This document shows positions 33,427-42,736 of a DNA stretch of 64,000 nucleotides, piece after piece. The notes below the pieces were generated by a model. The model did not search any database. It was not told where the DNA came from and saw only the letters and a program-made list of their open reading frames with translations. Source of the DNA: JAOUGY01 sp963785075. Lineage in GTDB: Bacteria; Actinomycetota; Acidimicrobiia; Spongiisociales; ZC4RG35. The translations under genes and the position numbers were made by a program. The first letter of the stretch is position 1. Each line of letters begins with the position of its first letter. Where the stretch lies: positions 1-64,000 of the forward strand of contig CAWATW010000010.1 in assembly GCA_963785075.1 (NCBI GenBank), read 5' to 3'.

Positions 33427-34302
33427 GTGTTCCCATCTGCGTTCGAGTATTCGGCGCCGAGAGATGTCGGTGAGGCGCTCGCCAAACTCGGCGAGTTGGG
33501 AGACGAAGGTCGGGTGCTCGCGGGCGGGCAGAGCCTCATTCCCATGATGAAGTTACGACTCGCCGCACCTGCGAACCTCGTCGACATCAACCACCTCACG
33601 GAGCTGGACTACATCCGGGAGGTCAACGGGCACGTCGCCATCGGCGCCCTCACCCGGCACGCCTCGGTCGCGGCGTCGGATCTGGTGGCTTCGACCAACG
33701 GCACCATGGGCACGGCAGCCCCTTGGATCGCCGACCCGCTGGTCCGCAACCGCGGCACGATGTGCGGTTCGGTGGCGCACTGTGACCCTGAGGGCGACTG
33801 GAACTCTGTGATGCTCGCCGTAGGTGCTTCGGTGGTTGCTCGCTCCAGTTCCGGCGAGCGAGTGATTCCCATCTCCGACTTCGTAGTCGACTTCTTCACG
33901 AATTCCCTCCAGCCCGGCGAGATGGTCACCGAAGTACGGGTCCCCAAGTACCGGGGTTCGGGTGGGGGCTCCTATCTCAAGCTCGAACGCAAGATCGGTG
34001 ACTATGCGACGGTGGGTGTCGCGACCCATCTCGTGCTCGACGGATCCGGGAAGGTCGCCGAAGCCGGCCTGGCCCTCACGTCGGTGTATCGGCACAACCT
34101 CAAGGTGACCGAGGCCGAGCAGATGATGGTTGGCCAGGATCCGGGTCCTGAGCTGTTCGCCGAGGCCGGAGCCATTGCAGCCCGAGTTTGTCAACCTGAG
34201 GACGACGTGCGTGGTCCAGCCGCCTACAAACGAGCGGTGGTCACCGAGTACACCAAGCGCGGGTTCGCAGAGGCGCTCGCCCAAGCACGAGGAGAGCGCT
34301 GA
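33427..34302 (+). CDS. coxM: Aerobic CO dehydrogenase, FAD-binding medium subunit
   Basis: 291 residues of the molybdenum hydroxylase FAD subunit. The FAD motifs are AGGQSLIPMMKLRLA (32-46) and a TxGGS-like segment read here as GTMCGSVAHCDPEGDW near residue 113. It carries electrons from the CoxS iron-sulfur clusters towards quinone. The GTG start has GAGGAGG 7 bases upstream (33414-33420). Its last base is the first base of coxS. Gene order M-S-L is that of characterised cox operons. Confidence 0.93.
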   Translation: MFPSAFEYSAPRDVGEALAKLGELGDEGRVLAGGQSLIPMMKLRLAAPANLVDINHLTELDYIREVNGHVAIGALTRHASVAASDLVASTNGTMGTAAPWIADPLVRNRGTMCGSVAHCDPEGDWNSVMLAVGASVVARSSSGERVIPISDFVVDFFTNSLQPGEMVTEVRVPKYRGSGGGSYLKLERKIGDYATVGVATHLVLDGSGKVAEAGLALTSVYRHNLKVTEAEQMMVGQDPGPELFAEAGAIAARVCQPEDDVRGPAAYKRAVVTEYTKRGFAEALAQARGER

Positions 34303-34814
34303 TGGAGATCACCGTGACCGTGAACGGAGTGACACACACGAGGGACGTCGAGCCGCGGCGACTGCTGGTGGATTTCGTCCGTGGCGAGCTCGGGCTCACC
34401 GGTACCCACATCGGTTGCGACACGACCTCCTGCGGAGCGTGCACCGTCCTCGTCGACGGCGCACCCGTCAAGTCATGCACCATGTTTGCGGTATCCGCCG
34501 ACGGCCACGAGCTCCGCACCGTCGAGGGACTGAAGGAGGGGGCCGCGCTGCATCCGGTGCAAGCCGCGTTCAAGGAACATCACGGGTTGCAGTGCGGATT
34601 CTGCACCCCGGGAATGATGCTCGTCGGAGCATCCCTCCTGGAGTCGAACCCGGAGCCATCCGACGACGACGTGCGCTGGGCGATCTCGGGCAACCTCTGC
34701 AGGTGCACGGGTTACATGAACATCGTCAAGGCGATCCAGGCCGCCGGTGCCGACATGACCGCGGCATCCGCCCCCAGCCCGGAGATGTCCACCGCCGACG
34801 CCACCGCAGGCTGA
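34302..34814 (+). CDS. coxS: Aerobic CO dehydrogenase, 2Fe-2S small subunit
   Basis: 170 residues with both [2Fe-2S] sites: plant-type C39, C44, C47, C59 in CDTTSCGACTVLVDG and after; and C98, C101, C133, C135 in QCGFCTPGMM and NLCRCTGY. It transfers electrons from the Mo site of CoxL to CoxM. The start overlaps coxM by one base. A strong palindrome follows it, before coxL. Confidence 0.95.
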   Translation: MEITVTVNGVTHTRDVEPRRLLVDFVRGELGLTGTHIGCDTTSCGACTVLVDGAPVKSCTMFAVSADGHELRTVEGLKEGAALHPVQAAFKEHHGLQCGFCTPGMMLVGASLLESNPEPSDDDVRWAISGNLCRCTGYMNIVKAIQAAGADMTAASAPSPEMSTADATAG

Positions 34815-34821
34815 GCCCCGG

Positions 34822-34870
34822 GTTTTCGTGCACAAACGGCGTGAATAACGCACGTTTTGTGCACGAAAAC
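34822..34870 (+). repeat. 49-bp palindrome between coxS and coxL
   Basis: GTTTTCGTGCACAAA (34822-34836) pairs perfectly over 15 bp with TTTGTGCACGAAAAC (34856-34870), with a further partial GCGTG/CACG inner stem. The plan (long AT-rich outer stem, mismatch, inner stem, small loop) is like the AAATTGCGTA palindromes, but the sequence is different. It splits the cox operon and ends 25 bases before the coxL start. Confidence 0.8.
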
Positions 34871-34895
34871 ACGGTCATGAGAGGAGAGACTTGAG

Positions 34896-37268
34896 ATGAC
34901 TACCACCCACGAACCGAAGACCAGCCTCGAGATCGGCGGCATCGGGCACTCGGTCCGCCGCAAGGAGGACGACCGATTCATCCAGGGCGCCGGCCGATAC
35001 CTCGACGACGTCGTGTTGCCCGGCATGCTGCACATGGCCATCCTGCGCTCGCCGGTGGCGCACGCCCGAATCCTGTCGATAGACACATCCGAGGCCGAGG
35101 CCATGGAAGGTGTGGTGGCCGTGGTGACCGGGGAGGCGCTGGCAGCACACAATCTCGCCTGGATGCCAACTCTCTCGGGCGACACTCAGGCCGTGCTCGC
35201 CACCGACAAGGTCAGGTTCCAGGGTCAAGAGGTGGCTGCGGTCGTCGCCACCGACCCATATGTGGCCCGCGACGCACTGTCGCTGATCTTCGTGGACTAC
35301 GACGAGCTTCCACCGATCACGACCCCTCAGCAGTCCCTGGAGACCGATGTGTTGATCCGGGATGAGAAGGAGGGTCAGACCGACAACGTGGCCTACACGT
35401 GGGAAGCGGGCGACGAGGCAGCGACCGATGCGGCCTTCGCCCGGGCGGCCAAGGTGGTGAGCCTCGACACCCACTACCCGCGGTCGCATCCTGCACCATT
35501 GGAGACGTGCGGCACGATCGCCGACGTCAATCCGATCACCGGTCAGGTCACCATCTACATGACCAGTCAGGCGCCGCACGCCATTCGCACGGTCTTCGCT
35601 CTCGTGACCGGGCTGCCCGAGGAGAACATCCGGATCATCACCGCCGACATCGGCGGGGGATTCGGCAACAAAGTGCCCGTGTACCCCGGCTACGTGGTGG
35701 CCGCTGCCGCGTCGCTCTTGATCGGCAAGCCGGTGAAGTGGGTCGAGTCCCGGACGGAGAACCTGATCTCGACCGGCTTCGCCCGTGACTACCACATGCA
35801 CGGAGAGCTTGCGATCGACGAGAACAACCGGATCATCGGCATGCGGGCCAGCATCCTCTCCGATCAGGGCGCGTTCTACGCCGACGCCCAGCCCACCAAG
35901 TTCAGAGCAGGCCTCTTTCACATCTGCACCGGTTCGTACGACTTCCCGGCCGCCCACGTGACCGCCAAGGGTGCCTTCACGAACAAGGCGCCCGGTGGGG
36001 TCGCCTATCGATGCTCCTTCCGTGTCACCGAGGCGTCCTATCTCATCGAGCGGCTGGCAGACATGGCAGCGCACGAGCTCGGGATGGACCCCGCCGAGTT
36101 CCGCAGGCTCAACTTCATCAAGGCCGAGCAGTTCCCGTACTTGTCCCCAACCGGGTTCGTCTACGACTCCGGCGACTACCACGCCGCGCTCGACGTCGCC
36201 CAGGAACTGATCGACTACGACGGCTGGCGTGAGCGTCAGCGGACCCAGAACGCCGACCCCGACTCCACCAAGCGCATCGGTATCGGCATAGCGTCGTTCA
36301 CCGAAGTGGTCGGCGCCGGCAACTCCAAGGACTTCGACATCCTCGGGATCAAGATGTTCGACTCGGCCGAGCTCCGGATTCATCCGACCGGCAAGGCGAT
36401 CCTCAAACTGGGTGTTCAGACCCAGGGTCAGGGCCACGAGACGACTTTTGCCCAGATCGTGGCCGAGGAGCTGGGTATCCCGTATTCGGACATCAAGGTG
36501 CAGTACGGAGACACCGACAACACGCCATACGGGCTCGGTACCTACGCCTCGCGCTCGACACCGGTCGGCGGTGCCGCCACCGCCGTGGTCGCACGCAAGA
36601 TCCGCGACAAGGCGAGGCAACTCGCCTCCCACCTCTTGGAGGCCGCCGAAGAGGACCTCGAGTGGGAGCCGGGCAAATTCACCGTTCGCGGCACGGACGC
36701 CTCGGTGAGCATCCAGGACGTGGCGTTTGCCGCATACACCAACCATCCCCAGGGGATGGAGGCCGGACTCGAGGGCGTCCATTACTACGACCCACCGAAC
36801 ATGACCTACCCGTTCGGAAGCTACATCGTGGTCGTCGAGGTGGACACCACCGATGGCACGTGGAAGGTCCTCGACATGGCGGCGGTCGACGACTGCGGCA
36901 TCCGGATCAACCCGATGATCGTAGAAGGTCAGGTCACCGGTGGTCTCACCGAGGGCTTCGCCAAGGCCAACATGCAATGGATCACGTTCGACGACAACGG
37001 CAACTGCATCGGCTCGAACTTCCTCGACTACCTGGTGCCGACCGCATGGGAGACGCCCCGATTCAAGCTGGGTGAGACCGTGACGCCGTCTCCCCATCAT
37101 CCGATCGGAGCCAAGGGTGTCGGCGAGTCCGCCACCGTCGGGTCACCAGCCGCCTACGTCAACGCCGTCGTGGATGCCCTCTCCGGCTACGGCGTTACCA
37201 ACATCGACATGCCGGTGCTGCCGCATCGGGTGTGGGGTGCAGTGAACGGCGTGGACGTGAAACCGTGA
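34896..37268 (+). CDS. coxL: Aerobic CO dehydrogenase, molybdenum large subunit, form I
   Basis: 790 residues. The form I active-site loop AYRCSFR is present at 370-376, with C373 as the Cu ligand of the Mo-Cu centre; form II enzymes have AYRGAGR instead. The Mo-side glutamate lies in GAKGVGESATVG near the C-terminus. The enzyme oxidises CO to CO2 and feeds electrons to respiration. ATG 34896 follows GAGAGGAGAG. It is the largest cox gene, and the palindrome in front of it may adjust its level relative to coxMS. Confidence 0.96.
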   Translation: MTTTHEPKTSLEIGGIGHSVRRKEDDRFIQGAGRYLDDVVLPGMLHMAILRSPVAHARILSIDTSEAEAMEGVVAVVTGEALAAHNLAWMPTLSGDTQAVLATDKVRFQGQEVAAVVATDPYVARDALSLIFVDYDELPPITTPQQSLETDVLIRDEKEGQTDNVAYTWEAGDEAATDAAFARAAKVVSLDTHYPRSHPAPLETCGTIADVNPITGQVTIYMTSQAPHAIRTVFALVTGLPEENIRIITADIGGGFGNKVPVYPGYVVAAAASLLIGKPVKWVESRTENLISTGFARDYHMHGELAIDENNRIIGMRASILSDQGAFYADAQPTKFRAGLFHICTGSYDFPAAHVTAKGAFTNKAPGGVAYRCSFRVTEASYLIERLADMAAHELGMDPAEFRRLNFIKAEQFPYLSPTGFVYDSGDYHAALDVAQELIDYDGWRERQRTQNADPDSTKRIGIGIASFTEVVGAGNSKDFDILGIKMFDSAELRIHPTGKAILKLGVQTQGQGHETTFAQIVAEELGIPYSDIKVQYGDTDNTPYGLGTYASRSTPVGGAATAVVARKIRDKARQLASHLLEAAEEDLEWEPGKFTVRGTDASVSIQDVAFAAYTNHPQGMEAGLEGVHYYDPPNMTYPFGSYIVVVEVDTTDGTWKVLDMAAVDDCGIRINPMIVEGQVTGGLTEGFAKANMQWITFDDNGNCIGSNFLDYLVPTAWETPRFKLGETVTPSPHHPIGAKGVGESATVGSPAAYVNAVVDALSGYGVTNIDMPVLPHRVWGAVNGVDVKP

Positions 37269-37278
37269 TCGCTGGATC

Positions 37279-38166
37279 GTGAACATCCTCGGGAGGGCCG
37301 CCAAGCTGCATGCGGAGGGCAGGCCGTTTGCTCTCGCCACCGTCACATGGCGGCGCGGTCCTTCGTCGGGAAAGGGAGGCTCGAAGGCGATCGTCCATCC
37401 CGATGGATCGGTCGAGGGGTGGATGGGTGGTGCCTGCGCTCGCGACAGTGTGGTGCGCCAAGCGCTCGAAGCACTGACGATCGGCGAGCCGCGCTTGCTG
37501 GTCCTCGGTGAGCACGACCACCGGCCAGGCGTGGAGTCTGTGTCCATGGCCTGCGCGAGCGAGGGAGCGATGGAAGTGTACGTGGAGCCAGTCCTGCCGC
37601 AGCCGATGGTGTTGATCGTCGGCAGCTCACCGATGGTCGACACACTGAGACGGCTCGTGGCGGTCCTCGGGTGGAGGGTGAGCTCCACCGAGAGCCCTGC
37701 CGATGCCGAGAACGCGGAGCCCAGATCGTTCGTGGTGGTGGCATCTCAAGGCCACTACGACGAGCCGGCCGTGCAGGCGGCTCTGGCCTCGCCTGCCGCC
37801 TACATCGGTCTGGTGGCCTCGGAGAAGCGGGCGTCTGCCGTGAAGCAGTGGCTGCGCGAAGAGGGTCTTCCCGAAGATTCCATTGCCAGGGTCACGGCTC
37901 CCGCCGGGGTCGACCTCGGCTCCACCGAGCACCACGAGATCGCAGTCGCGATCCTCGCCGAACTCGTGGCGTTCAAGGCAGCGGGGGCCGGGGCACAGGT
38001 GACACCTGTCAAGATGCCGGAGCAGGCGGTCGACCCGGTTTGCGAGATGACGGTCGACGTCGCACGTGCACGGTTCGTCACCGAGCACGGTGGAACCACC
38101 TACTACTTCTGCGCAGCCGGCTGTCAGAGAGCGTTCGAAGCCAGCCCGACCGCCTTCCTGACCTGA
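37279..38166 (+). CDS. XdhC/CoxI-family molybdenum-cofactor maturation protein with C-terminal YHS domain
   Basis: 295 residues. The N-terminus (VTWRRGPSSGKGGSKAIVHPDGSVEGWMGGACARDSV, residues 23-59) is the XdhC/CoxI signature, followed by a Rossmann domain (VLIVGSSPMVDTLRRLV). Family members bind and help sulfurate or insert molybdopterin for xanthine or CO dehydrogenases. The last 45 residues are a YHS metal-binding domain (DPVCEMTV, then YYFCAAGCQRAFEA), often involved with copper or other metals; such a domain may matter for the Cu atom of the form I enzyme. The GTG start lies 10 bases after coxL. Confidence 0.85.
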   Translation: MNILGRAAKLHAEGRPFALATVTWRRGPSSGKGGSKAIVHPDGSVEGWMGGACARDSVVRQALEALTIGEPRLLVLGEHDHRPGVESVSMACASEGAMEVYVEPVLPQPMVLIVGSSPMVDTLRRLVAVLGWRVSSTESPADAENAEPRSFVVVASQGHYDEPAVQAALASPAAYIGLVASEKRASAVKQWLREEGLPEDSIARVTAPAGVDLGSTEHHEIAVAILAELVAFKAAGAGAQVTPVKMPEQAVDPVCEMTVDVARARFVTEHGGTTYYFCAAGCQRAFEASPTAFLT

Positions 38167-38256
38167 CCGGTCGAGCATCGGGCGACGGCATCCCGACACG
38201 GTGATCCCGGAGGCGCTGTCCTTCGTTGAACCGCTGTGTGCAACTCCTCCCACGCA

Positions 38257-38284
38257 GTGAGACCGCCCGGTAGGGTGGTCTCAC
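38257..38284. terminator. Bidirectional terminator between the cox cluster and korB
   Basis: GTGAGACCGCCC (38257-38268) pairs with GGGTGGTCTCAC (38273-38284), one G-T pair, 4-nt loop. A TTTT run follows shortly on the plus strand. It lies between convergent genes. Confidence 0.7.
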
Positions 38285-38307
38285 CGATCACGGTTTTGTG
38301 GTCCTGC

Positions 38308-39318
38308 TCATTCCACGGTCCAGGTCCCCAACGAGCCCAACAGCTTCTGGAGGTCGCCAGGCCCACGCCTCTCTTGTGCGTCGACGAGTTGGCGGTTCAT
38401 GGAGTCTTCGTACAGACCTCGCTCGACCTGGCGGAAAATCCCGACGGGCGTGGGACCGTACGGGCCGTGGGACAGCCTGCTGAGCGCAAACGCCAGTGTC
38501 GGGTCTCTGTGCATCGGATCGTGGACGAGGATGTCGGCCGCCGGGACCGACGAGGTGTCGACCACCTGGGCGTGTCCGTCGCGGAACACGACGGCGTGCT
38601 CGCCATTCGGACCGAAGACGATGGGCTGCCCGGCCACGAGGTCGATCCGGTTGTCGGCTCGTTGTTCTTTCCCGGTCAGCTGAACGAACGCCTTGTCGTT
38701 GAACACGTTGCAGTTCTGGTAGATCTCGATCAGCGCCGATCCACGATGCTTGTGTGCCGCCTCGAGCATCGCCTGCGTGTGGGGCCGATCCATGTCGATC
38801 GTCCTCGCGACGAACGATGCCTCGGAGCCGAGAGCCAGGCTCACGGGGTTGAACGGATGATCGATCGAGCCGTACGGCGTCGACTTCGTGGCCTTGCCCA
38901 CCTCGGAGGTGGGGGAGTACTGGCCCTTCGTCAGTCCGTAGATCTGGTTGTTGAACAGCAATATCTTGAGGTTGAGGTTGCGCCTCAGGGCATGGATCAG
39001 ATGGTTGCCACCGATCGAAAGAGCGTCTCCGTCTCCCGTGATGACCCAGATGTCGAGATCCGGACGGCTGGCGGCTAGACCGCTTGCGATCGAAGGGGCG
39101 CGGCCATGGATCGAGTGCATCCCGTAGGTGTTCATGTAATACGGGAATCGTGACGAGCATCCGATCCCGGAGATGAACACGATCTTCTCCTTGGAGACGC
39201 CCATGTTGGCCATGAAACCCTGAACGGCCGCGAGGATCGTGTAGTCGCCACAGCCTGGACACCAGCGGACCTCTTGGTCGGTCTGGAAATCGGCCCGTGT
39301 GTATGTGGGGGCGGTCAT
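38308..39318 (-). CDS. korB: 2-oxoacid:ferredoxin oxidoreductase, beta subunit
   Basis: 336 residues. RWCPGCGDYTIL (18-29) carries two of the 4Fe-4S cysteines, and the TPP site is ITGDGDALSIGGNH with NNQIYGLTKGQYSPTS. The enzyme oxidises 2-oxoglutarate (or another 2-oxoacid) to the acyl-CoA, reducing ferredoxin. Mycobacterial-type KorAB works aerobically beside or instead of the dehydrogenase complex. The ATG overlaps the korA stop (ATGA). Confidence 0.92.
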   Translation of the reverse strand: MTAPTYTRADFQTDQEVRWCPGCGDYTILAAVQGFMANMGVSKEKIVFISGIGCSSRFPYYMNTYGMHSIHGRAPSIASGLAASRPDLDIWVITGDGDALSIGGNHLIHALRRNLNLKILLFNNQIYGLTKGQYSPTSEVGKATKSTPYGSIDHPFNPVSLALGSEASFVARTIDMDRPHTQAMLEAAHKHRGSALIEIYQNCNVFNDKAFVQLTGKEQRADNRIDLVAGQPIVFGPNGEHAVVFRDGHAQVVDTSSVPAADILVHDPMHRDPTLAFALSRLSHGPYGPTPVGIFRQVERGLYEDSMNRQLVDAQERRGPGDLQKLLGSLGTWTVE

Positions 39319-41204
39319 GCTTCCAACATCTCCATGATCTTGTCGGTCAGCTCACCGATCTTGAACGGAACGCCGGCGACCTTGTTGAGGCCTTCGGCGG
39401 GTACCAGGAACTCTGCCCGTACGAGCCAGCGCAACTGCCCGCTGTTGAGCTCGGGGATGAGCACCTTCGGGTACCGCTCGAGTACTTCTCCGAGGTTCGA
39501 CGGCAAGGGGTTGACGTGACGGAGGTGGGCGGTGGCCACCTTGCCTCCTTCGAGCCTCACCCGACGGGCTGCGGCCCGGATCACACCGAGCGTGGAACCC
39601 CACCCGAGCACCAGGATCTCGGCGTCTTCATCGCCGTTGACCTCCACCTTGGGGATGTCGTTGGCGATGTTCTTGATCTTCCACGCCCTGGTATCGGTCA
39701 TGAGTTGGTGGTTGGCAGGGTCGTACGACACGTTGCCACTCACTGCATCCTTCTCGAGTCCGCCGACGCGGTGCTCCAGGCCGGGGGTGCCGGGGACCGC
39801 CCACGGTCTGGCGAACGTGTGCACGTCTCGCATGTACGGGAGGAATGATCCGTCTGGGCCGTTGGGGGCAGTGGCCTGCGCCACGCCGATGTCAGGCAGG
39901 TCCTCCACGTTTGGCAGCCTCCACGGCTCCGACCCGTTGGCGATGAGGTTGTCCGACAGCAGAATCACCGGGGTCATGTATTTCAGAGCGATGCGGGCCG
40001 CCTCGATCGTGGTCTCGAACGCATCGGAGGGGGAGGCGATGGCGACGACCGGCAGGGGCGACTCACCATGCCGACCGTAGATCGAGAACAACAGGTCGCT
40101 CTGTTCCGGCTTGGTCGGGAGTCCGGTCGACGGGCCACCTCGTTGGACGTTGACCACGATCAGCGGAAGCTCGATCATCATCGCCAGCGACATGGCCTCG
40201 CTCTTCAGAGCGATCCCGGGCCCTGACGAACCGGTGGCTGCGAGCGCACCGCCGAACGCCGCTCCGATGGCGGCTCCGATGCCGGCGATCTCGTCTTCAG
40301 CCTGGTATGTGCGTACTCCGAAGTTCTTGTGCTTCGACAACTCGTGGAGGACATCGGAGGCCGGCGTGATCGGATACGTCCCGTAGAACAGCGGCAGTCT
40401 GGCGACCTGCGCCGCTGCGACGAGACCCCAGGCCAGAGCCGTGTTTCCGGTGATGTTGGTGTAGGTTCCGGGCACCAGCTTGGCCGGGCGAACCGTGTAG
40501 GTGGTCTTGGTCGCCTCGGTGGCGAACCCGAAGGTGTATCCGGCGTTGAAGGCGGCGATGTTGGCGGCTGCAACCTCGGGCCTCTTGGAGAACTTCGACT
40601 CGACCCACTCGACGGTGGGCTCCTGGGGGCGGTTGAACAGCCAGGCGAGGAGGCCCAGTGCAAAGAAGTTCTTCGACCGCAGGACATCGCGGCCCGTCAC
40701 CCCGGTGTCCTTGACAGCTTCCTTGGTCAGCGAGTCCATCGGGACTTCGATCACCTTGTATCCCACGAGGGCGTCGGTGCCGATCGGGCTGGCGTCATAT
40801 CCGGCCTTGGCGAGATTGCGCTCGTCGAAGGCGTCCGTGTTGACGATCAGTGTCCCGGACGGCCGTAGGTCGGCGAGGTTGGACTTGAGGGCCGCCGGAT
40901 TCATTGCGACGAGACAGTCGGGTTGGTCTCCGGCCGTCAGGATGTCGAAGTCGGCGATCTGTACCTGGAACGAGCTGACCCCGGGAAGGGTTCCGGCAGG
41001 GGCCCGGATCTCCGCGGGAAAGCTCGGCAGGGTGGCCAGGTCGTTTCCGAAGGCCGCAGAAGCGTCGGTGAATCTGGCACCGGCCAGCTGCATACCGTCG
41101 CCGGAGTCGCCGGCAAACCTTATGACTACTCGTTCCAGCTCGGTGGCTGAATCATCGATGGTGGCTGTATCCCCGGACGGGGAGCTGGGAGCGTCGCCGG
41201 ACAT
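39315..41204 (-). CDS. korA: 2-oxoacid:ferredoxin oxidoreductase, fused gamma-alpha subunit
   Basis: 629 residues. Residues 25-205 form the gamma domain (VVIRFAGDSGDGMQLAG near the start), fused to the alpha domain, which begins about residue 250 (NTALAWGLVAAAQVARLPLFYGTYPITPASDVLHEL). The fusion is the standard layout of two-subunit KorA in actinobacteria. There is no ferredoxin-like delta domain, so an external ferredoxin is needed. GAGGAAG lies upstream of ATG 41204. The 41205-41368 gap ahead of it holds only its promoter region. Confidence 0.92.
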   Translation of the reverse strand: MSGDAPSSPSGDTATIDDSATELERVVIRFAGDSGDGMQLAGARFTDASAAFGNDLATLPSFPAEIRAPAGTLPGVSSFQVQIADFDILTAGDQPDCLVAMNPAALKSNLADLRPSGTLIVNTDAFDERNLAKAGYDASPIGTDALVGYKVIEVPMDSLTKEAVKDTGVTGRDVLRSKNFFALGLLAWLFNRPQEPTVEWVESKFSKRPEVAAANIAAFNAGYTFGFATEATKTTYTVRPAKLVPGTYTNITGNTALAWGLVAAAQVARLPLFYGTYPITPASDVLHELSKHKNFGVRTYQAEDEIAGIGAAIGAAFGGALAATGSSGPGIALKSEAMSLAMMIELPLIVVNVQRGGPSTGLPTKPEQSDLLFSIYGRHGESPLPVVAIASPSDAFETTIEAARIALKYMTPVILLSDNLIANGSEPWRLPNVEDLPDIGVAQATAPNGPDGSFLPYMRDVHTFARPWAVPGTPGLEHRVGGLEKDAVSGNVSYDPANHQLMTDTRAWKIKNIANDIPKVEVNGDEDAEILVLGWGSTLGVIRAAARRVRLEGGKVATAHLRHVNPLPSNLGEVLERYPKVLIPELNSGQLRWLVRAEFLVPAEGLNKVAGVPFKIGELTDKIMEMLEA

Positions 41205-41368
41205 CGGCTTTTCACTTCCTCAATTCGAGAGTTGTTGGTCTTTGGGCTGACCACCCCCGACCGGGCCCAGAAGGCACGCCCACAGGTGGCAGACCCACCA
41301 ATCGGCAAGTGTAGACCTCACCCTGAGTAGTTCAGCTTCTTCCCCACCGCAGAGCCCCCGGGCCTCGG

Positions 41369-42736
41369 TCAGCCGACCACTCCCGCCTTTGCGAGCGTCG
41401 CCCCCACCTCGAGGAGACGATGCTCGTTCCACCAAGGTCCGAGGAGTTGGAGCGAGGGCGGAGGCCGCCGATCGGAGGGGATCGGGAGAGCGAGCGCCGG
41501 TGATCCGATGGTGTTCACGAGGGCGGTGAACCACGACAGCACGACGCGATGGTGGTGTTCCCCGGTCGAGGTCTCGATGGTATCGACGCCGATGATCTTA
41601 CGGGTGGCCCCGGTTGTGGGTGTCAGAAGGAGGTCGAAGCGAGAGAACGCCGTGGCCGCGTGCTGGCGGACTTCTGCCCTCCATCGATTGGCGGCGACGT
41701 ACCGATCTACGTCGACTTCGAGAGCCGGGTCGAGCCGGGTGTCGACCTCCTCCCCGTACGATCGCCCTTCCTGCTTCCACGCACGATGTATGGCGGCGAT
41801 CTCACCTCCGGCGAGGTCGGCGATCAGGCCGGGCGGCGACAGCACCGGGTCGTCCAGCTCGTCGACGGTCGCCCCCAGCCCTCGGATCGCTGCGACCACA
41901 GATGCGAACGCCTCTGCGACCTCGTCGGTGACCGGACCGTTGTCGAGCCAGGCGACCGGGAGGCCGAATCGCATGCCCTGAAGGTCGGGGCGCGGACCGC
42001 CGGAGCGGACGATCGGGTGATCCACCGACCAGGGGTCACGGGCGTCGTAGCCGGCCATCACGTGATACGCAGTCGTCAGATCGTCGAGGTCGGCGGCGAT
42101 CGGACCGACGGTATCGAGGGAGCCCGCGAGGGGAAAGACCCCGGTCAGCGGAACGCGCCCGTGGGTGACCTTGAGCCCGTACACGCCGCACAGGGCGGCG
42201 GGAACGCGAACGCTCCCTCCGGTGTCCGTCCCGATCGCCAGAGGCACCTGTTCGGCGGCGACCGCCGCCGCCGAGCCTCCGGACGAGCCGCCCGCCGACA
42301 GGTCGGGGTCGAGTGGGTTGCGCACCGGTCCGAACCACGCATTCTCCGAGTTGAACCCGAAGGCGAATTCGTGCAGACCTGTCCTCGAGACGATCACCGC
42401 CCCCGCGCCCTCGAGCCGCTCCACGACCGTTGCCGACCGTTCGGGAGTCTCACGGTAGAACTCCGACCCGCAGGTGGTCACCCGGCCGGCGTGATCGATG
42501 AGGTCCTTCAATGCCACCGGCACACCTGCCAGCGGTCCGGGATCCTCGCCCGCTTCGACCTGGCGATCGATCTCGTCGGCACGCTCGAGGGCTCGGTCGC
42601 CATCGATGAAGGTGTTGATGTTGAGGCGCTCCTGCTGCGCCTCTGCCTGAAGCAGGGAGCCAGCGACGGTGTCGCGTGCACTCCGCTCGCCCCGCCTGAT
42701 CTGGGCGGTGATGTGCGATGCGGAGATCATTCCCAC
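41369..42736 (-). CDS. Amidase signature family protein
   Basis: 455 residues with the Ser-cisSer-Lys triad: K77 in PVALKDLIDH, the cis-Ser in AGGSSGGSAAAVAA (148-161), and nucleophile S175 in TDTGGSVRVPA. It resembles AtzF/GatA-like amidases acting on small amides; it is not the GatA of a GatCAB set, since no gatB or gatC is near. The start region overlaps the end of the YerB-like gene by 10 bases. M3 is an alternative start. Confidence 0.85.
   Translation of the reverse strand: MGMISASHITAQIRRGERSARDTVAGSLLQAEAQQERLNINTFIDGDRALERADEIDRQVEAGEDPGPLAGVPVALKDLIDHAGRVTTCGSEFYRETPERSATVVERLEGAGAVIVSRTGLHEFAFGFNSENAWFGPVRNPLDPDLSAGGSSGGSAAAVAAEQVPLAIGTDTGGSVRVPAALCGVYGLKVTHGRVPLTGVFPLAGSLDTVGPIAADLDDLTTAYHVMAGYDARDPWSVDHPIVRSGGPRPDLQGMRFGLPVAWLDNGPVTDEVAEAFASVVAAIRGLGATVDELDDPVLSPPGLIADLAGGEIAAIHRAWKQEGRSYGEEVDTRLDPALEVDVDRYVAANRWRAEVRQHAATAFSRFDLLLTPTTGATRKIIGVDTIETSTGEHHHRVVLSWFTALVNTIGSPALALPIPSDRRPPPSLQLLGPWWNEHRLLEVGATLAKAGVVG

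Noticed and set aside
34875..37100. 741-residue open frame antisense to coxL
   Set aside because: It has no recognisable domain, is full of Arg, His, Gly and Val typical of an antisense GC-rich frame, and lies wholly over a certain gene.
34896..37268. Form II (non-CO) molybdenum hydroxylase
   Set aside because: The active-site loop is AYRCSFR, the form I signature with the copper-binding Cys.
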